Part shown: piece after piece, positions 1 through 6,441 of the stretch
How the letters are laid out: each line of letters opens with the position of its first letter
How positions within the stretch are numbered: position 1 is the first letter of the stretch
Assembly (NCBI GenBank): GCA_964461765.1
Contig: CAYWVS010000093.1
Coordinates: 1-9,344 of the forward strand
DNA length: 9,344 bases
Source of the DNA: JAVVUJ01 sp964461765
Lineage (GTDB): Bacteria; Bacillota; Clostridia; Peptostreptococcales; Anaerovoracaceae
Direction of reading: 5' to 3'
The notes under the pieces: generated by a model
Databases searched by the model: none
Told to the model about the DNA's origin: nothing
The model's input: the letters and a program-made list of their open reading frames with translations, nothing else
Position numbers and translations under genes: made by a program

Positions 1-519
1 GGTGCCTGGGGAAAAAACTTTTGCAAAAGTGGGGAATTTTATCTTGCAGAAAACAATGAAATCTATGTCTATGCTTTTCGACAGTTGGGTGAAAAGCAGT
101 TGGCCATGGACATGACCCAGGAAATTTTCCTCTCGGTCTTGAAAACAATCGGATATTATGATCCGAAAAAAGCAGAGTTTCGCACTTGGCTGTATAAAGT
201 AGCAACCAATAAAATCATTGACTATCGGCGTAGGAATAGACCTGAGTGTGTACCTGTGGAAGAACTGCAATTGCAGGACTTCACTCAGATATCACCGGAA
301 CAATCAGCTTTTGTAAAGGAAATTGAAGCCTATATTTCTTTGCAGGAGCCTAGCCATCAACAATTGTTCCGCCTCCACCTATATGCCGGATATTCCTTTG
401 CGGAACTATCCACACTCTACGGTGAACCGGAATCCACCATAAAAAGTAAATATTACAGGCTGATACAAAAAATAAGAAAGGAGTTTACTCATGAAGATAC
501 CAATCCCAACAACAAATGA
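1..519 (+). CDS. ECF-type RNA polymerase sigma factor (5' partial)
   Basis: This is a sigma-70 family protein of the ECF type, expected to direct RNA polymerase to a small regulon, probably including its own operon. The frame is open from base 1 to the TGA at 517-519 (172 codons visible). Region 2 is clear: IYVYAFRQLG (2.1), the MDMTQEIF stretch (2.2), then FRTWLYKVATNKIIDYRRR (2.3-2.4). Region 4 follows near the C-terminus, with an HTH around AGYSFAELSTLYGEPESTIKSK. The first in-frame start-like codon is a TTG at 85, but starting there would remove region 2.1, so the true start is almost certainly upstream of the window. The first 12 or so residues look less typical of the family, so a small lesion at the extreme 5' end cannot be excluded. 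The 3' end overlaps the next gene by 29 nt, implying translational coupling. Confidence 0.9.
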   Translation, partial: GAWGKNFCKSGEFYLAENNEIYVYAFRQLGEKQLAMDMTQEIFLSVLKTIGYYDPKKAEFRTWLYKVATNKIIDYRRRNRPECVPVEELQLQDFTQISPEQSAFVKEIEAYISLQEPSHQQLFRLHLYAGYSFAELSTLYGEPESTIKSKYYRLIQKIRKEFTHEDTNPNNK

Positions 520-1228
520 AAAAATAGCAGAGATTGAATTTATTTTAAATCAAGGATTAAGTAGAAAAAAGGGATTCTGTTTAGAGATAAAAAGAATTCT
601 ACAGACATTGGGTATAAAAGGAGTATTTTACGGAGTGTTTGATGCGTCCTTTTTAGCCATAACTATCATATTAATCCTAAGTTGTGTCCTGATCCAAGCA
701 CCAATCCGTTTTTTATACACCGGTCTTTTCCTCATCTCACCACTTTCCTACATGCTCCTATACTCTCTGGTGTTATGGAAAGAAAAGTTAACCGGAACGT
801 GGGAATTAAAGATGACTTGTCTCTTAACCATAAGGCACCTTACGGCAGTGCGGATGCTTGTTTTTGGGGCCATAGGGATATTGACCAATACGGCAGTTCT
901 TACATTTTTGTATTATCGATCTGCTACCCCACTGCCTTTTTTCCAACTGTTGGGCATTTCCTTTTCTTCCTTGTTTTTATTTGCCGTTGTCACCTTATGG
1001 ACTATGCGTAGGCTTCCGGGATTTTATCCTCAAGTACTGCTTTCCATCTTCTGGTGTGGGTTTAGTTTGGTTTTGTTCACCTTCTTTAACGTGAGGATAG
1101 AAACAATGTTTTTACAGCTTCCGGCGATGATAACCTTAGGGTTTGCCCTTTTTATGATTTTATTGTTCCTGTGGGAACTGAGATCCTACTTTTTTGCAAA
1201 AGGAGATTTGAATTATGCTATCAATTAA
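491..1228 (+). CDS. Six-helix membrane protein of a sigma/ABC operon
   Basis: The product is a 245-residue integral membrane protein with no named family that I can assign. It starts at ATG 491 behind AAGGAG (478-483) with 7 nt spacing, inside the end of the sigma gene. The first 45 or so residues are charged and probably cytoplasmic. Six hydrophobic segments follow, at roughly residues 47-68, 74-95, 120-142, 151-171, 180-199 and 207-229. A polar loop with the W-E-L-K...R-H-L-T-A-V-R motif lies between helices 2 and 3. No zinc-binding HxxxCxxC anti-sigma motif is visible. Its place between a sigma factor and an ABC transporter suggests either a membrane anti-sigma factor or sensor for the upstream sigma, or an accessory transporter subunit. 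The former is inference from gene order only. It overlaps the ATPase start by 14 nt. Confidence 0.85.
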   Translation: MKIPIPTTNEKIAEIEFILNQGLSRKKGFCLEIKRILQTLGIKGVFYGVFDASFLAITIILILSCVLIQAPIRFLYTGLFLISPLSYMLLYSLVLWKEKLTGTWELKMTCLLTIRHLTAVRMLVFGAIGILTNTAVLTFLYYRSATPLPFFQLLGISFSSLFLFAVVTLWTMRRLPGFYPQVLLSIFWCGFSLVLFTFFNVRIETMFLQLPAMITLGFALFMILLFLWELRSYFFAKGDLNYAIN

Positions 1229-1949
1229 TAATGTGACTAAAAAATATGGAGACTTTTTAGCTTTGGAAGACGTTTCGTTAACCTTTGACAAAGGAGTTTA
1301 TGGTTTACTGGCCCCAAATGGCGCCGGAAAAACCACTTTGATTAAAATGCTCACCACTTTACTTTTTCCCACTCAAGGAGAAATCTTATGGGAAGGTGTT
1401 TCTATTAGAGAATTAGATGAAGAATATCGGGATATTTTGGGTTATCTGCCTCAGGAATTTGGATATTATAAAAATTATAGCCCTCGCCAGTATTTAAAGT
1501 ATCTGGCGGTCTTAAAGGGATACCCTGGAGAAAAAACAGAAGCGCGAATTACAGAGCTTTTGCAACTTGTGGGGTTATCTGACGTGGAAAACAAGAAGAT
1601 GCGCAAATTTTCAGGGGGGATGCTACAAAGGGTAGGAATCGCACAGGCGGTATTAAACAATCCCAAAATCTTAATTTTAGATGAGCCCACAGCAGGTCTG
1701 GATCCCAAAGAACGGGTACGTTTTAGAAATATGATTCAAGAGTTGTCCAAAGAGCGCATCGTTATTTTATCCACCCATATTGTATCGGATATTGAATCCA
1801 TTGCGGATTATGTGATTATGATTCGTGATCATAAAATATTTTGTTGCCAGCCTCCAGAGCAGCTGTACGCTATGTACAAAGAAAGCCAACCTGGGGGTTC
1901 AGAAAAACCAGGATTAGAGGAAGTGTTTTTACATGTTTATGAAAATTGA
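1215..1949 (+). CDS. ABC transporter ATP-binding protein
   Basis: This is the cytoplasmic ATPase subunit (244 aa) of an ABC-2-type exporter, expected to power the two membrane proteins encoded downstream. All nucleotide-binding motifs are present: Walker A APNGAGKTT at about residues 33-41, the Q-loop glutamine at about 80 (YLPQEFG), signature FSGGMLQR at 132-139, Walker B ILILDEP at 152-158 with the catalytic glutamate, the D-loop AGLDP, and the H-loop histidine at about 188 (STH). The usual first glycine of Walker A is alanine, a common variant in this subfamily that should not abolish ATP binding. The start is ATG 1215 behind AAAAGGAG (1198-1205), overlapping the upstream gene. The 3' end overlaps the first permease by 17 nt. 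The substrate cannot be read from the sequence; lantibiotic or antimicrobial-peptide resistance transporters have this build, but so do many others. Confidence 0.95.
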   Translation: MLSINNVTKKYGDFLALEDVSLTFDKGVYGLLAPNGAGKTTLIKMLTTLLFPTQGEILWEGVSIRELDEEYRDILGYLPQEFGYYKNYSPRQYLKYLAVLKGYPGEKTEARITELLQLVGLSDVENKKMRKFSGGMLQRVGIAQAVLNNPKILILDEPTAGLDPKERVRFRNMIQELSKERIVILSTHIVSDIESIADYVIMIRDHKIFCCQPPEQLYAMYKESQPGGSEKPGLEEVFLHVYEN

Positions 1950-3009
1950 TTTAATAAAATTTGAAACTAAAAAATTAATAACTTTACCAGCGCTTTGGAT
2001 TTTTGTAACAGCTTGCCTTATATTGAACGCGTTCCTGATTTATACTAGTCCTTTAGATCCGAGTATTAACATTCTCAGTAAAGAGCTGGAAAACTCAGGG
2101 CAAAAGATGACTCAAGGAATTGATCGCTTTGAAGGGTACGAAACCTCTGAAATTGCTCAAGGATTAACAAAGACATTAAAGCTTCAGGGGGTTTTAAAAG
2201 AAGGAATGTCATTAAAATACGAAAAGCTCCAAGAAGTAGTAGACACTTATGCAAAACAGGATGTAAGCCTAGATACATACGCAGGGGTTTATACCCGTAC
2301 CTTACACAAGAGACTGTTTAACACAATTTTGAAAACCCTTACCGCAGAGGGCATATTGTTTTCCGTTTTAGTCACGCTGTTTCTCATAGGTTATGAGCCC
2401 TTGCATAAAACGGATTTACAGGTTTACTGTACAAAAGTAGGCAGAAGCATTATGGGATATAAGCACCTTGCAGCCATCCTTTGCACTGTAAGTTTTTGGG
2501 GAATTTTATGTTTATCAACCCTGCTTATTTACTTCCTACGTTGGGATTATTCTGGATTTTGGAGTGCTAACGTATGTAGCCAAAACAATTCCCTTATTGA
2601 GATGATGATGCTAAGGCCTTTTATTACTTGGCAAAACTTTACGGTAGGGACTTACCTCATTGTCATGCTAATGGCTTGCACCGTTTTGGTTTTACTCTTT
2701 TTACTTTTAGGTCGTTTCTTAGGATTGGTGATTGAAAACCATTATATTGCATTTTTAATTTTGGTTTTTATCATTGCAGGAACCTTTTTTCTAACTTTTT
2801 TTCTCTTAGAAAAGGGGTTTGTATGGGGATACTTTGGTTTGAGCTTTTCTTTACCTATCCTGTACCATACCATGATTCTATGGTTTACGGACATGGGTAG
2901 CTATACGCTCATTCCGTATCATGAAACCATCACATTATGCTTTAATTTAGTTTTACTGTTGATTTTCAATAAGTTTGCTGTTGAACATTTTAAAAGAAAG
3001 GATATCTAA
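1933..3009 (+). CDS. ABC-2-type transporter permease, first of two
   Basis: The product is a 358-residue integral membrane protein, probably one half of the transmembrane pore served by the upstream ATPase. It has one N-terminal helix (about residues 18-37) and then a largely polar segment of about 100 residues (38-137) expected outside the membrane. Hydrophobic segments follow at roughly 138-154, 178-200, 240-262, 270-291, 298-316 and 333-348. A CTKVGRSIMGYKH motif precedes the third segment, and the next gene product has a similar [ST]KVGR motif in the same place, so the two are probably related subunits. The start is ATG 1933: AGAGGAAG (1916-1923) lies 9 nt upstream, whereas the alternative ATG at 1939 would be 15 nt away. 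The gene begins within the end of the ATPase gene. Confidence 0.87.
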   Translation: MFMKIDLIKFETKKLITLPALWIFVTACLILNAFLIYTSPLDPSINILSKELENSGQKMTQGIDRFEGYETSEIAQGLTKTLKLQGVLKEGMSLKYEKLQEVVDTYAKQDVSLDTYAGVYTRTLHKRLFNTILKTLTAEGILFSVLVTLFLIGYEPLHKTDLQVYCTKVGRSIMGYKHLAAILCTVSFWGILCLSTLLIYFLRWDYSGFWSANVCSQNNSLIEMMMLRPFITWQNFTVGTYLIVMLMACTVLVLLFLLLGRFLGLVIENHYIAFLILVFIIAGTFFLTFFLLEKGFVWGYFGLSFSLPILYHTMILWFTDMGSYTLIPYHETITLCFNLVLLLIFNKFAVEHFKRKDI

Positions 3010-3011
3010 TC

Positions 3012-4244
3012 ATGGCTATTTTTATGCACGAATTAAAGAAAATCTGGAGACCATCTGTTTTGTTGGTGGTGCTATTTCTCTCTTCAATGTGCTTTTATTT
3101 ATTTGGAACTTATTTCATGGGCTACTTGGACAAGGATAAGAGTCTGAATGGTTGGACAGAGCTTGAGGTTCTCTCGCAGCTTTATGAGGAATATGGACCC
3201 ACTTTAGAACCGGAAGAGAGGCTGGATGCGGAAAAGTATTTGGGCGGCTATTTTTCCGCCATGGATCCGTTTATTGTGGGAAACGCAACGTATTCTGCTT
3301 TAGGGATCGACAATGGGGAAGATTTATGGAATTTTCGCAACCAAAGGGAAAAATTTGAGAAAATAGGAGAAGAAAGCCTTTCTTTTGCAGAAATAGAATC
3401 AGAATTAACATCTCCTTTTTATTTCGGTGAATACTTAGAGGCTACAGATTATGCCATGTGGAGGCTTCAATCATTAGATTTATATGTATTTTCTCAATAT
3501 GATGATCACGAATACGATATTAAAAATGCTGTGGTAAGAAATCTTTCTACACAAGAACAGAAAACATTTGATAAATATGTTCAAACGAAAGCATATCGCT
3601 CCATCTTTTGGAGGGGGATTTTGGAGGGCACTACACAGTACTTTGCAACCATTACAGCAATTATACTCCTTGGTGTATTTATGTTCCTAGCACCATATCC
3701 TTCCAGGGACAATATGAATGGGATGAAAGCTATGCAATGGAGCAGCAAGGTGGGGCGAAAAATGATAGGAATTCAGTTTGGGGCCGTTGTCTTTTCCGGG
3801 GCTATATTCGCACTTCTGGAGTTTGCTATATTGATTGGTATATTTCTGAAAACAAATGATTTTTCCATGTTTTATCATCAACCAATATATACTATTTTTG
3901 GACATTCTCCCATTCCTTGGATTAATATGAGTTATATGCAGTATCTATTGGTTTTATCTGGATTAGCATTTTTGTTTGTTCTATGCGGTATTGCATTGAT
4001 TTTTTTCTTATCCATACGTAGCTTTGACTATATTTCCATGCTTTTAAAAACTCTCCCAGCACTTGTTGCCTTAGGGGTCATAAGTTGCTATAGCCTTTTG
4101 TTTCCTTTCACCTTTGAAAATGCCTTGTACCTCTTTACGGAACTGCCTGGAACGGAATTGGTTATATGCTTGCTATTATTGGTACTTGGTCTTTCGCTGT
4201 GCTTTGTTCATTTTCAAAAAAGTCAGAAGGCGGATCTTTTGTAA
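3012..4244 (+). CDS. ABC-2-type transporter permease, second of two
   Basis: This is a 410-residue membrane protein with the same layout as the preceding permease: a first helix at about residues 14-35, an acidic, tyrosine-rich extracytoplasmic segment to about residue 196, then a cluster of hydrophobic helices from about 201 to the C-terminus. The WSSKVGRKMIG motif just before the third hydrophobic stretch matches the CTKVGRSIMG of its neighbour, supporting a heterodimeric permease pair. The ATG at 3012 lies 2 nt after the upstream stop, with AAAGGA (2997-3002) 9 nt before it. It is the last gene of the operon; the stop at 4242-4244 is followed by about 75 nt of non-coding DNA and a hairpin. 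The substrate is unknown. The large extracytoplasmic segment could contribute to substrate or signal recognition, but that is inference. Confidence 0.87.
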   Translation: MAIFMHELKKIWRPSVLLVVLFLSSMCFYLFGTYFMGYLDKDKSLNGWTELEVLSQLYEEYGPTLEPEERLDAEKYLGGYFSAMDPFIVGNATYSALGIDNGEDLWNFRNQREKFEKIGEESLSFAEIESELTSPFYFGEYLEATDYAMWRLQSLDLYVFSQYDDHEYDIKNAVVRNLSTQEQKTFDKYVQTKAYRSIFWRGILEGTTQYFATITAIILLGVFMFLAPYPSRDNMNGMKAMQWSSKVGRKMIGIQFGAVVFSGAIFALLEFAILIGIFLKTNDFSMFYHQPIYTIFGHSPIPWINMSYMQYLLVLSGLAFLFVLCGIALIFFLSIRSFDYISMLLKTLPALVALGVISCYSLLFPFTFENALYLFTELPGTELVICLLLLVLGLSLCFVHFQKSQKADLL

Positions 4245-4320
4245 AGTTAGTTTGTAATTCTAAGGACTGGAAAATACATTGTAGCAGATGGGTAGGTCAT
4301 GAGAATATGCCTTTAAACTG

Positions 4321-4356
4321 AACCCCCTTGAACTTAATAGTTTTCAAGGGGGGGTT
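4321..4356. terminator. Hairpin between convergent operons, probable bidirectional terminator
   Basis: CCCCCTTGAA (4323-4332) pairs perfectly with TTCAAGGGGG (4343-4352) around a 10-nt loop. A following TT can also pair with the leading AA if two extra G residues bulge out. It sits 79 nt after the plus-strand permease stop and about 20 nt beyond the stop of the minus-strand gene, the expected place for a shared terminator. Neither side has a clean U-tract, so efficiency is uncertain. Confidence 0.6.
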
Positions 4357-4372
4357 ATAGGAGAAGGACCGA

Positions 4373-5119
4373 CTATTGTTCCGTTAGTGTTAAAGTGCCT
4401 TTTTGAGTGTCATACACAAGAGACTTTTCTTGCACATCGCCATTATCAAAGGTGACAACGGCTTTAATATGAATGGTTTGTACGAAATTGATTGTCTCTG
4501 TAAAAGTGATCGTACCCTCACCATCAATTACCTTAGATTCCATGTTGCCAGGAACATCCATTCCCCAATAGACCATATTGTCCTTTTGAAGTTCGGTTTT
4601 GCTTAAGGTGTAGGTTTGACCAGCTTTTTCGAGGAACCAACCTTCTTCGTCAGGAACCTGCTTATTAAAATACCCCTCATCCACTGAAAAATCAACTGTT
4701 TTGATATTTTCTCCCTGGCATTTAAAGCCCAAATTTTTATATAAAGTAATTTGATTACTTCCATCCATGGAGGCGGTAATCTCCAGTTTAGGGGGAGTTT
4801 CCTCATCCATGGCAGATTGGGAAAACTCTATTTGTTTTGGAGTGTCACCTTCCATGGCATAGGCTGTTAAGGTAAAAAAATTATTAGACTTGGCCGTCTG
4901 CTGTGGATTGACTAGGTTATTGTAATTTGGTAAAATACCACTCATAACACCGAAACATACTACAGCGGCAATGGCTACACCGGTGATTGCCATTTTAAAT
5001 ACAGGTTTCTTTTTACTGGTGGTTTGTTCTGCTATCATCATATTTTTTGTTTTATTCATAAGCTCCTCACTTGCTACAATATTTTCATTTTCCTTTTTAT
5101 ATTTTTCTCTAAACATCAT
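4373..5119 (-). CDS. Putative membrane-anchored anti-sigma factor
   Basis: The product (248 aa) has a charged cytoplasmic N-terminus, a single membrane helix at about residues 43-63, and an extracytoplasmic domain of about 185 residues. The N-terminal ENIVASEELMNKTKNMM pattern resembles the short sigma-binding tail of clostridial anti-sigma/DUF4179-like proteins, and FFTLTAYAMEG just outside the membrane recurs in such proteins. The outer domain is rich in alternating polar and hydrophobic stretches and looks like a beta fold. The gene directly follows an ECF sigma factor and overlaps it by 11 nt, so it probably holds that sigma factor inactive until an envelope signal arrives; this role is inferred. 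A TTG at 5122 is a possible earlier codon, but it is only 3 nt from the GGGAG site (5126-5130). ATG 5119 (6 nt) or ATG 5116 (9 nt) is more likely. Confidence 0.82.
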   Translation of the reverse strand: MMFREKYKKENENIVASEELMNKTKNMMIAEQTTSKKKPVFKMAITGVAIAAVVCFGVMSGILPNYNNLVNPQQTAKSNNFFTLTAYAMEGDTPKQIEFSQSAMDEETPPKLEITASMDGSNQITLYKNLGFKCQGENIKTVDFSVDEGYFNKQVPDEEGWFLEKAGQTYTLSKTELQKDNMVYWGMDVPGNMESKVIDGEGTITFTETINFVQTIHIKAVVTFDNGDVQEKSLVYDTQKGTLTLTEQ

Positions 5120-5603
5120 CAAAATCTCCCTTCAGTTTTTGTTTTAATAATTCTCTCCCTCGTTTCAGATGAGATTTTATAGTATTTAAATTCTTACCCG
5201 TTGCATTTGATATATCAGCGATAGACATGTCTTCATAATAGTGTAGATGAATTACCATTCGATATTTGGCGGGAAGGGTAAGCACTGTTTCATAAACTGA
5301 GCTGGTTTCCGGCATAGGTATGGATATATCATCGTCAAGGGTGGTGTTCCTTCGAAACCAGGCTGATTTAAAGATATTTTTTGAGCAATTGAGGGTTACT
5401 CGTATAAGCCAAGCTTTGATATGTTGTTCATTTTCAAAATTGGGATTATAGCGAATAAAACGTACAAATACTTCTTGAAAAACATCTTCTGCATCTGCTT
5501 TATTTTTAATCTGTGAATAAGCGATTTTATATACCATATCACCATATCTATTGAGAATATCATCTATGTAATCGTCCGTACGAAACGATTTTAGCTCCAT
5601 CAT
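5109..5603 (-). CDS. ECF-type RNA polymerase sigma factor
   Basis: This is a complete ECF sigma factor of 164 residues, a normal length for the group. Region 2 spans about residues 17-85 (MVYKIAYSQIKNKADAEDVFQEVFVRFI, then HIKAWLIRVTLNCSKNIFKSAWFRR). Region 4 spans about 104-157, with its HTH around MSIADISNATGKNLNTIKSHLKRGRELL. There is no extra C-terminal domain. The RBS AAAGGAGG (complement of 5608-5615) stands 4 nt before ATG 5603 and 7 nt before ATG 5600, so translation may begin at the second methionine. The neighbouring membrane protein is coupled by overlap and is the probable anti-sigma. An ECF-like promoter (5623-5652) points at this gene, consistent with positive autoregulation. 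It differs clearly in sequence from the sigma factor at the window start, so the two are not recent duplicates. Confidence 0.95.
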   Translation of the reverse strand: MMELKSFRTDDYIDDILNRYGDMVYKIAYSQIKNKADAEDVFQEVFVRFIRYNPNFENEQHIKAWLIRVTLNCSKNIFKSAWFRRNTTLDDDISIPMPETSSVYETVLTLPAKYRMVIHLHYYEDMSIADISNATGKNLNTIKSHLKRGRELLKQKLKGDFDDV

Positions 5604-5622
5604 AAAACCTCCTTTCTACTAA

Positions 5623-5652
5623 CAATACCGAGCAAGCTACCAAAAGGTTGCA
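5623..5652 (-). promoter_or_regulatory. Candidate autoregulatory ECF promoter
   Basis: On the minus strand, TGCAACC (complement of 5646-5652) carries the AAC core typical of ECF -35 elements. After 15 nt comes CGGTAT (complement of 5625-5630), which resembles ECF -10 elements of the CGT type. Transcription would start near 5617, about 14 nt before the sigma start codon, leaving a leader just long enough for the AAAGGAGG site. No sigma-A promoter of similar quality is apparent in this position. Confidence 0.5.
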
Positions 5653-5994
5653 TAAAGATTTAAATAATTAATAAATAATTTTATTTTTAATTAATGTTTT
5701 TGAAAATGATATGTTTCAATATTTAATAATATTGGGTTTTGACCCTGGTATTATATTATAAAAAACTGAATAATAGTGGTTTGCTTGCATTATAGTGCAT
5801 GTTTTAGAAAAAATCCAATACTTTTCAGAGCCTGGGGTAAAGCATTTTCAATTAATAAGGATGAATAAAAACAAATTTTCCTTAGCCACCATCCTCAAGA
5901 TCTTCACTTTTATTAAGAAATAAAGAATTAACCGTATAAATTTTATATGTAAGAGAAAAATAATATAAATTATGGAAATTAAAGGAGAATTAAA
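5653..5994. other. AT-rich intergenic region
   Basis: This stretch of about 340 bases between divergent genes shows no convincing coding sequence. It contains a perfect dyad, CAATATT (5717-5723) / AATATTG (5728-5734), around TAAT, and a short TATAAA/TTTATA palindrome at 5936-5948. A TTGACC at 5739-5744 has no -10 element at proper spacing. The promoter of the small gene at 5995 must lie here, but I cannot place it with confidence. Confidence 0.5.
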
Positions 5995-6237
5995 ATGCAT
6001 CGAGATAAATTGATAGCACAAGTCAAAAATGAATATGCCAGTATTGCTTCCAGTGAAAGTCAACAACATTTTCATCAAACTACAATGGATATATCGCCGG
6101 AGGCATATTATGAAAAAGTTTTAAATGCAGTAATCAAAGAAATAGAAAAAGGAACTTTTGATCAGTGCCATTCTGGCAAAGAGATCATGCATATCGTAGC
6201 GGCAGACAAAAGTGTACTGTCCGAATGGAATTCATAA
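5995..6237 (+). CDS. Small protein of unknown function (80 aa)
   Basis: I do not recognise the family. The ATG at 5995 is preceded by AAAGGAG (5981-5987) at an ideal 7 nt, and the stop at 6235-6237 is followed after 20 nt by a strong intrinsic terminator. These flanking signals make it a genuine single-gene unit despite its size. The protein is soluble and mostly helical in appearance, with no signal peptide or membrane helix. Recognisable stretches are HFHQTTMDISPEAYYEKVL, an acidic/basic helix NAVIKEIEKG, and CHSGKEIMHIVAADK near the C-terminus. It contains one cysteine and several histidines, but their spacing does not match a known metal site. No operon partner is present. Confidence 0.72.
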   Translation: MHRDKLIAQVKNEYASIASSESQQHFHQTTMDISPEAYYEKVLNAVIKEIEKGTFDQCHSGKEIMHIVAADKSVLSEWNS

Positions 6238-6254
6238 TCTAAAAGAACAAATGT

Positions 6255-6282
6255 TTGACATCTGCAATAATTGTGATATACT
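6255..6282 (+). promoter_or_regulatory. Near-consensus promoter overlapping a terminator hairpin
   Basis: TTGACA (6255-6260), 16 nt, then TATACT (6277-6282) with an extended -10 TG at 6274-6275, a strong match to a housekeeping promoter. Transcription would begin near 6289 and read toward the XRE gene at 6442, giving a 5' leader of about 150 nt. The -35 overlaps the left arm of the inverted repeat at 6258-6294, the -10 lies in its loop, and the start site lies in its right arm. Confidence 0.65.
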
Positions 6283-6301
6283 AATTGCAGATGTTTTTTT
6301 G
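6258..6301 (+). terminator. Intrinsic terminator of the 80-aa gene
   Basis: ACATCTGCAAT (6258-6268) pairs perfectly over 11 bp with ATTGCAGATGT (6284-6294) around a 15-nt loop, followed immediately by a run of six or more T residues. It begins 20 nt after the stop at 6237. The same inverted repeat straddles a promoter, so at the DNA level it might also act as an operator. Confidence 0.85.
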
Positions 6302-6314
6302 TTTTATTACTGAA

Positions 6315-6336
6315 GTTGCAAAATACGATATGCAAC
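6315..6336 (+). repeat. Inverted repeat in the leader of the XRE gene
   Basis: GTTGCA (6315-6320) and TGCAAC (6331-6336) form a perfect 6-bp dyad around a 10-nt spacer. It lies about 25 nt downstream of the predicted start site of the 6255-6282 promoter. It has no U-tract, so it is more likely an operator half-site pair or a leader stem than a terminator. Confidence 0.4.
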
Positions 6337-6383
6337 CTAAAGTTGACGAAACGCAAGTGTAAGTTGGTAGTGTTCATAATGTT

Positions 6384-6424
6384 AAAACGCTAAGATTGTA
6401 TTAGAGTTTTGGCTCGAATATAAT
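6384..6424 (+). promoter_or_regulatory. Second promoter and imperfect dyad before the XRE gene
   Basis: TTGTAT (6396-6401), 17 nt, then a perfect TATAAT (6419-6424) would start transcription near 6431. An imperfect dyad covers the -35: AAAACGCTAA (6384-6393) and TTAGAGTTTT (6401-6410), with nine of ten positions paired around a 7-nt centre. A repressor bound here would block the promoter, which fits autoregulation by the HTH protein encoded just downstream, though the binder is inferred. Confidence 0.45.
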
Positions 6425-6441
6425 TAAGGATAGGTGCATAG

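Noticed and set aside
85..519. TTG at 85 as the start of the first sigma factor
   Set aside because: The frame is open to base 1 and the residues before the TTG (IYVYAFRQ) belong to sigma region 2.1, so the gene starts upstream.
682..1011. 109-residue open frame inside the six-helix membrane protein gene
   Set aside because: It lies in another frame of a well-supported gene, has no RBS and no recognisable sequence.
5739..5762. TTGACC followed by TATATTATA-like sequence as a promoter
   Set aside because: The possible -10 elements are only 7 to 12 nt from the -35, too close for a housekeeping promoter.
5848..6078. 76-residue minus-strand open frame overlapping the small gene at 5995
   Set aside because: Its composition (long runs of I, L, F, K) is what AT-rich DNA gives by chance, it has no RBS, and it overlaps a better-supported gene.
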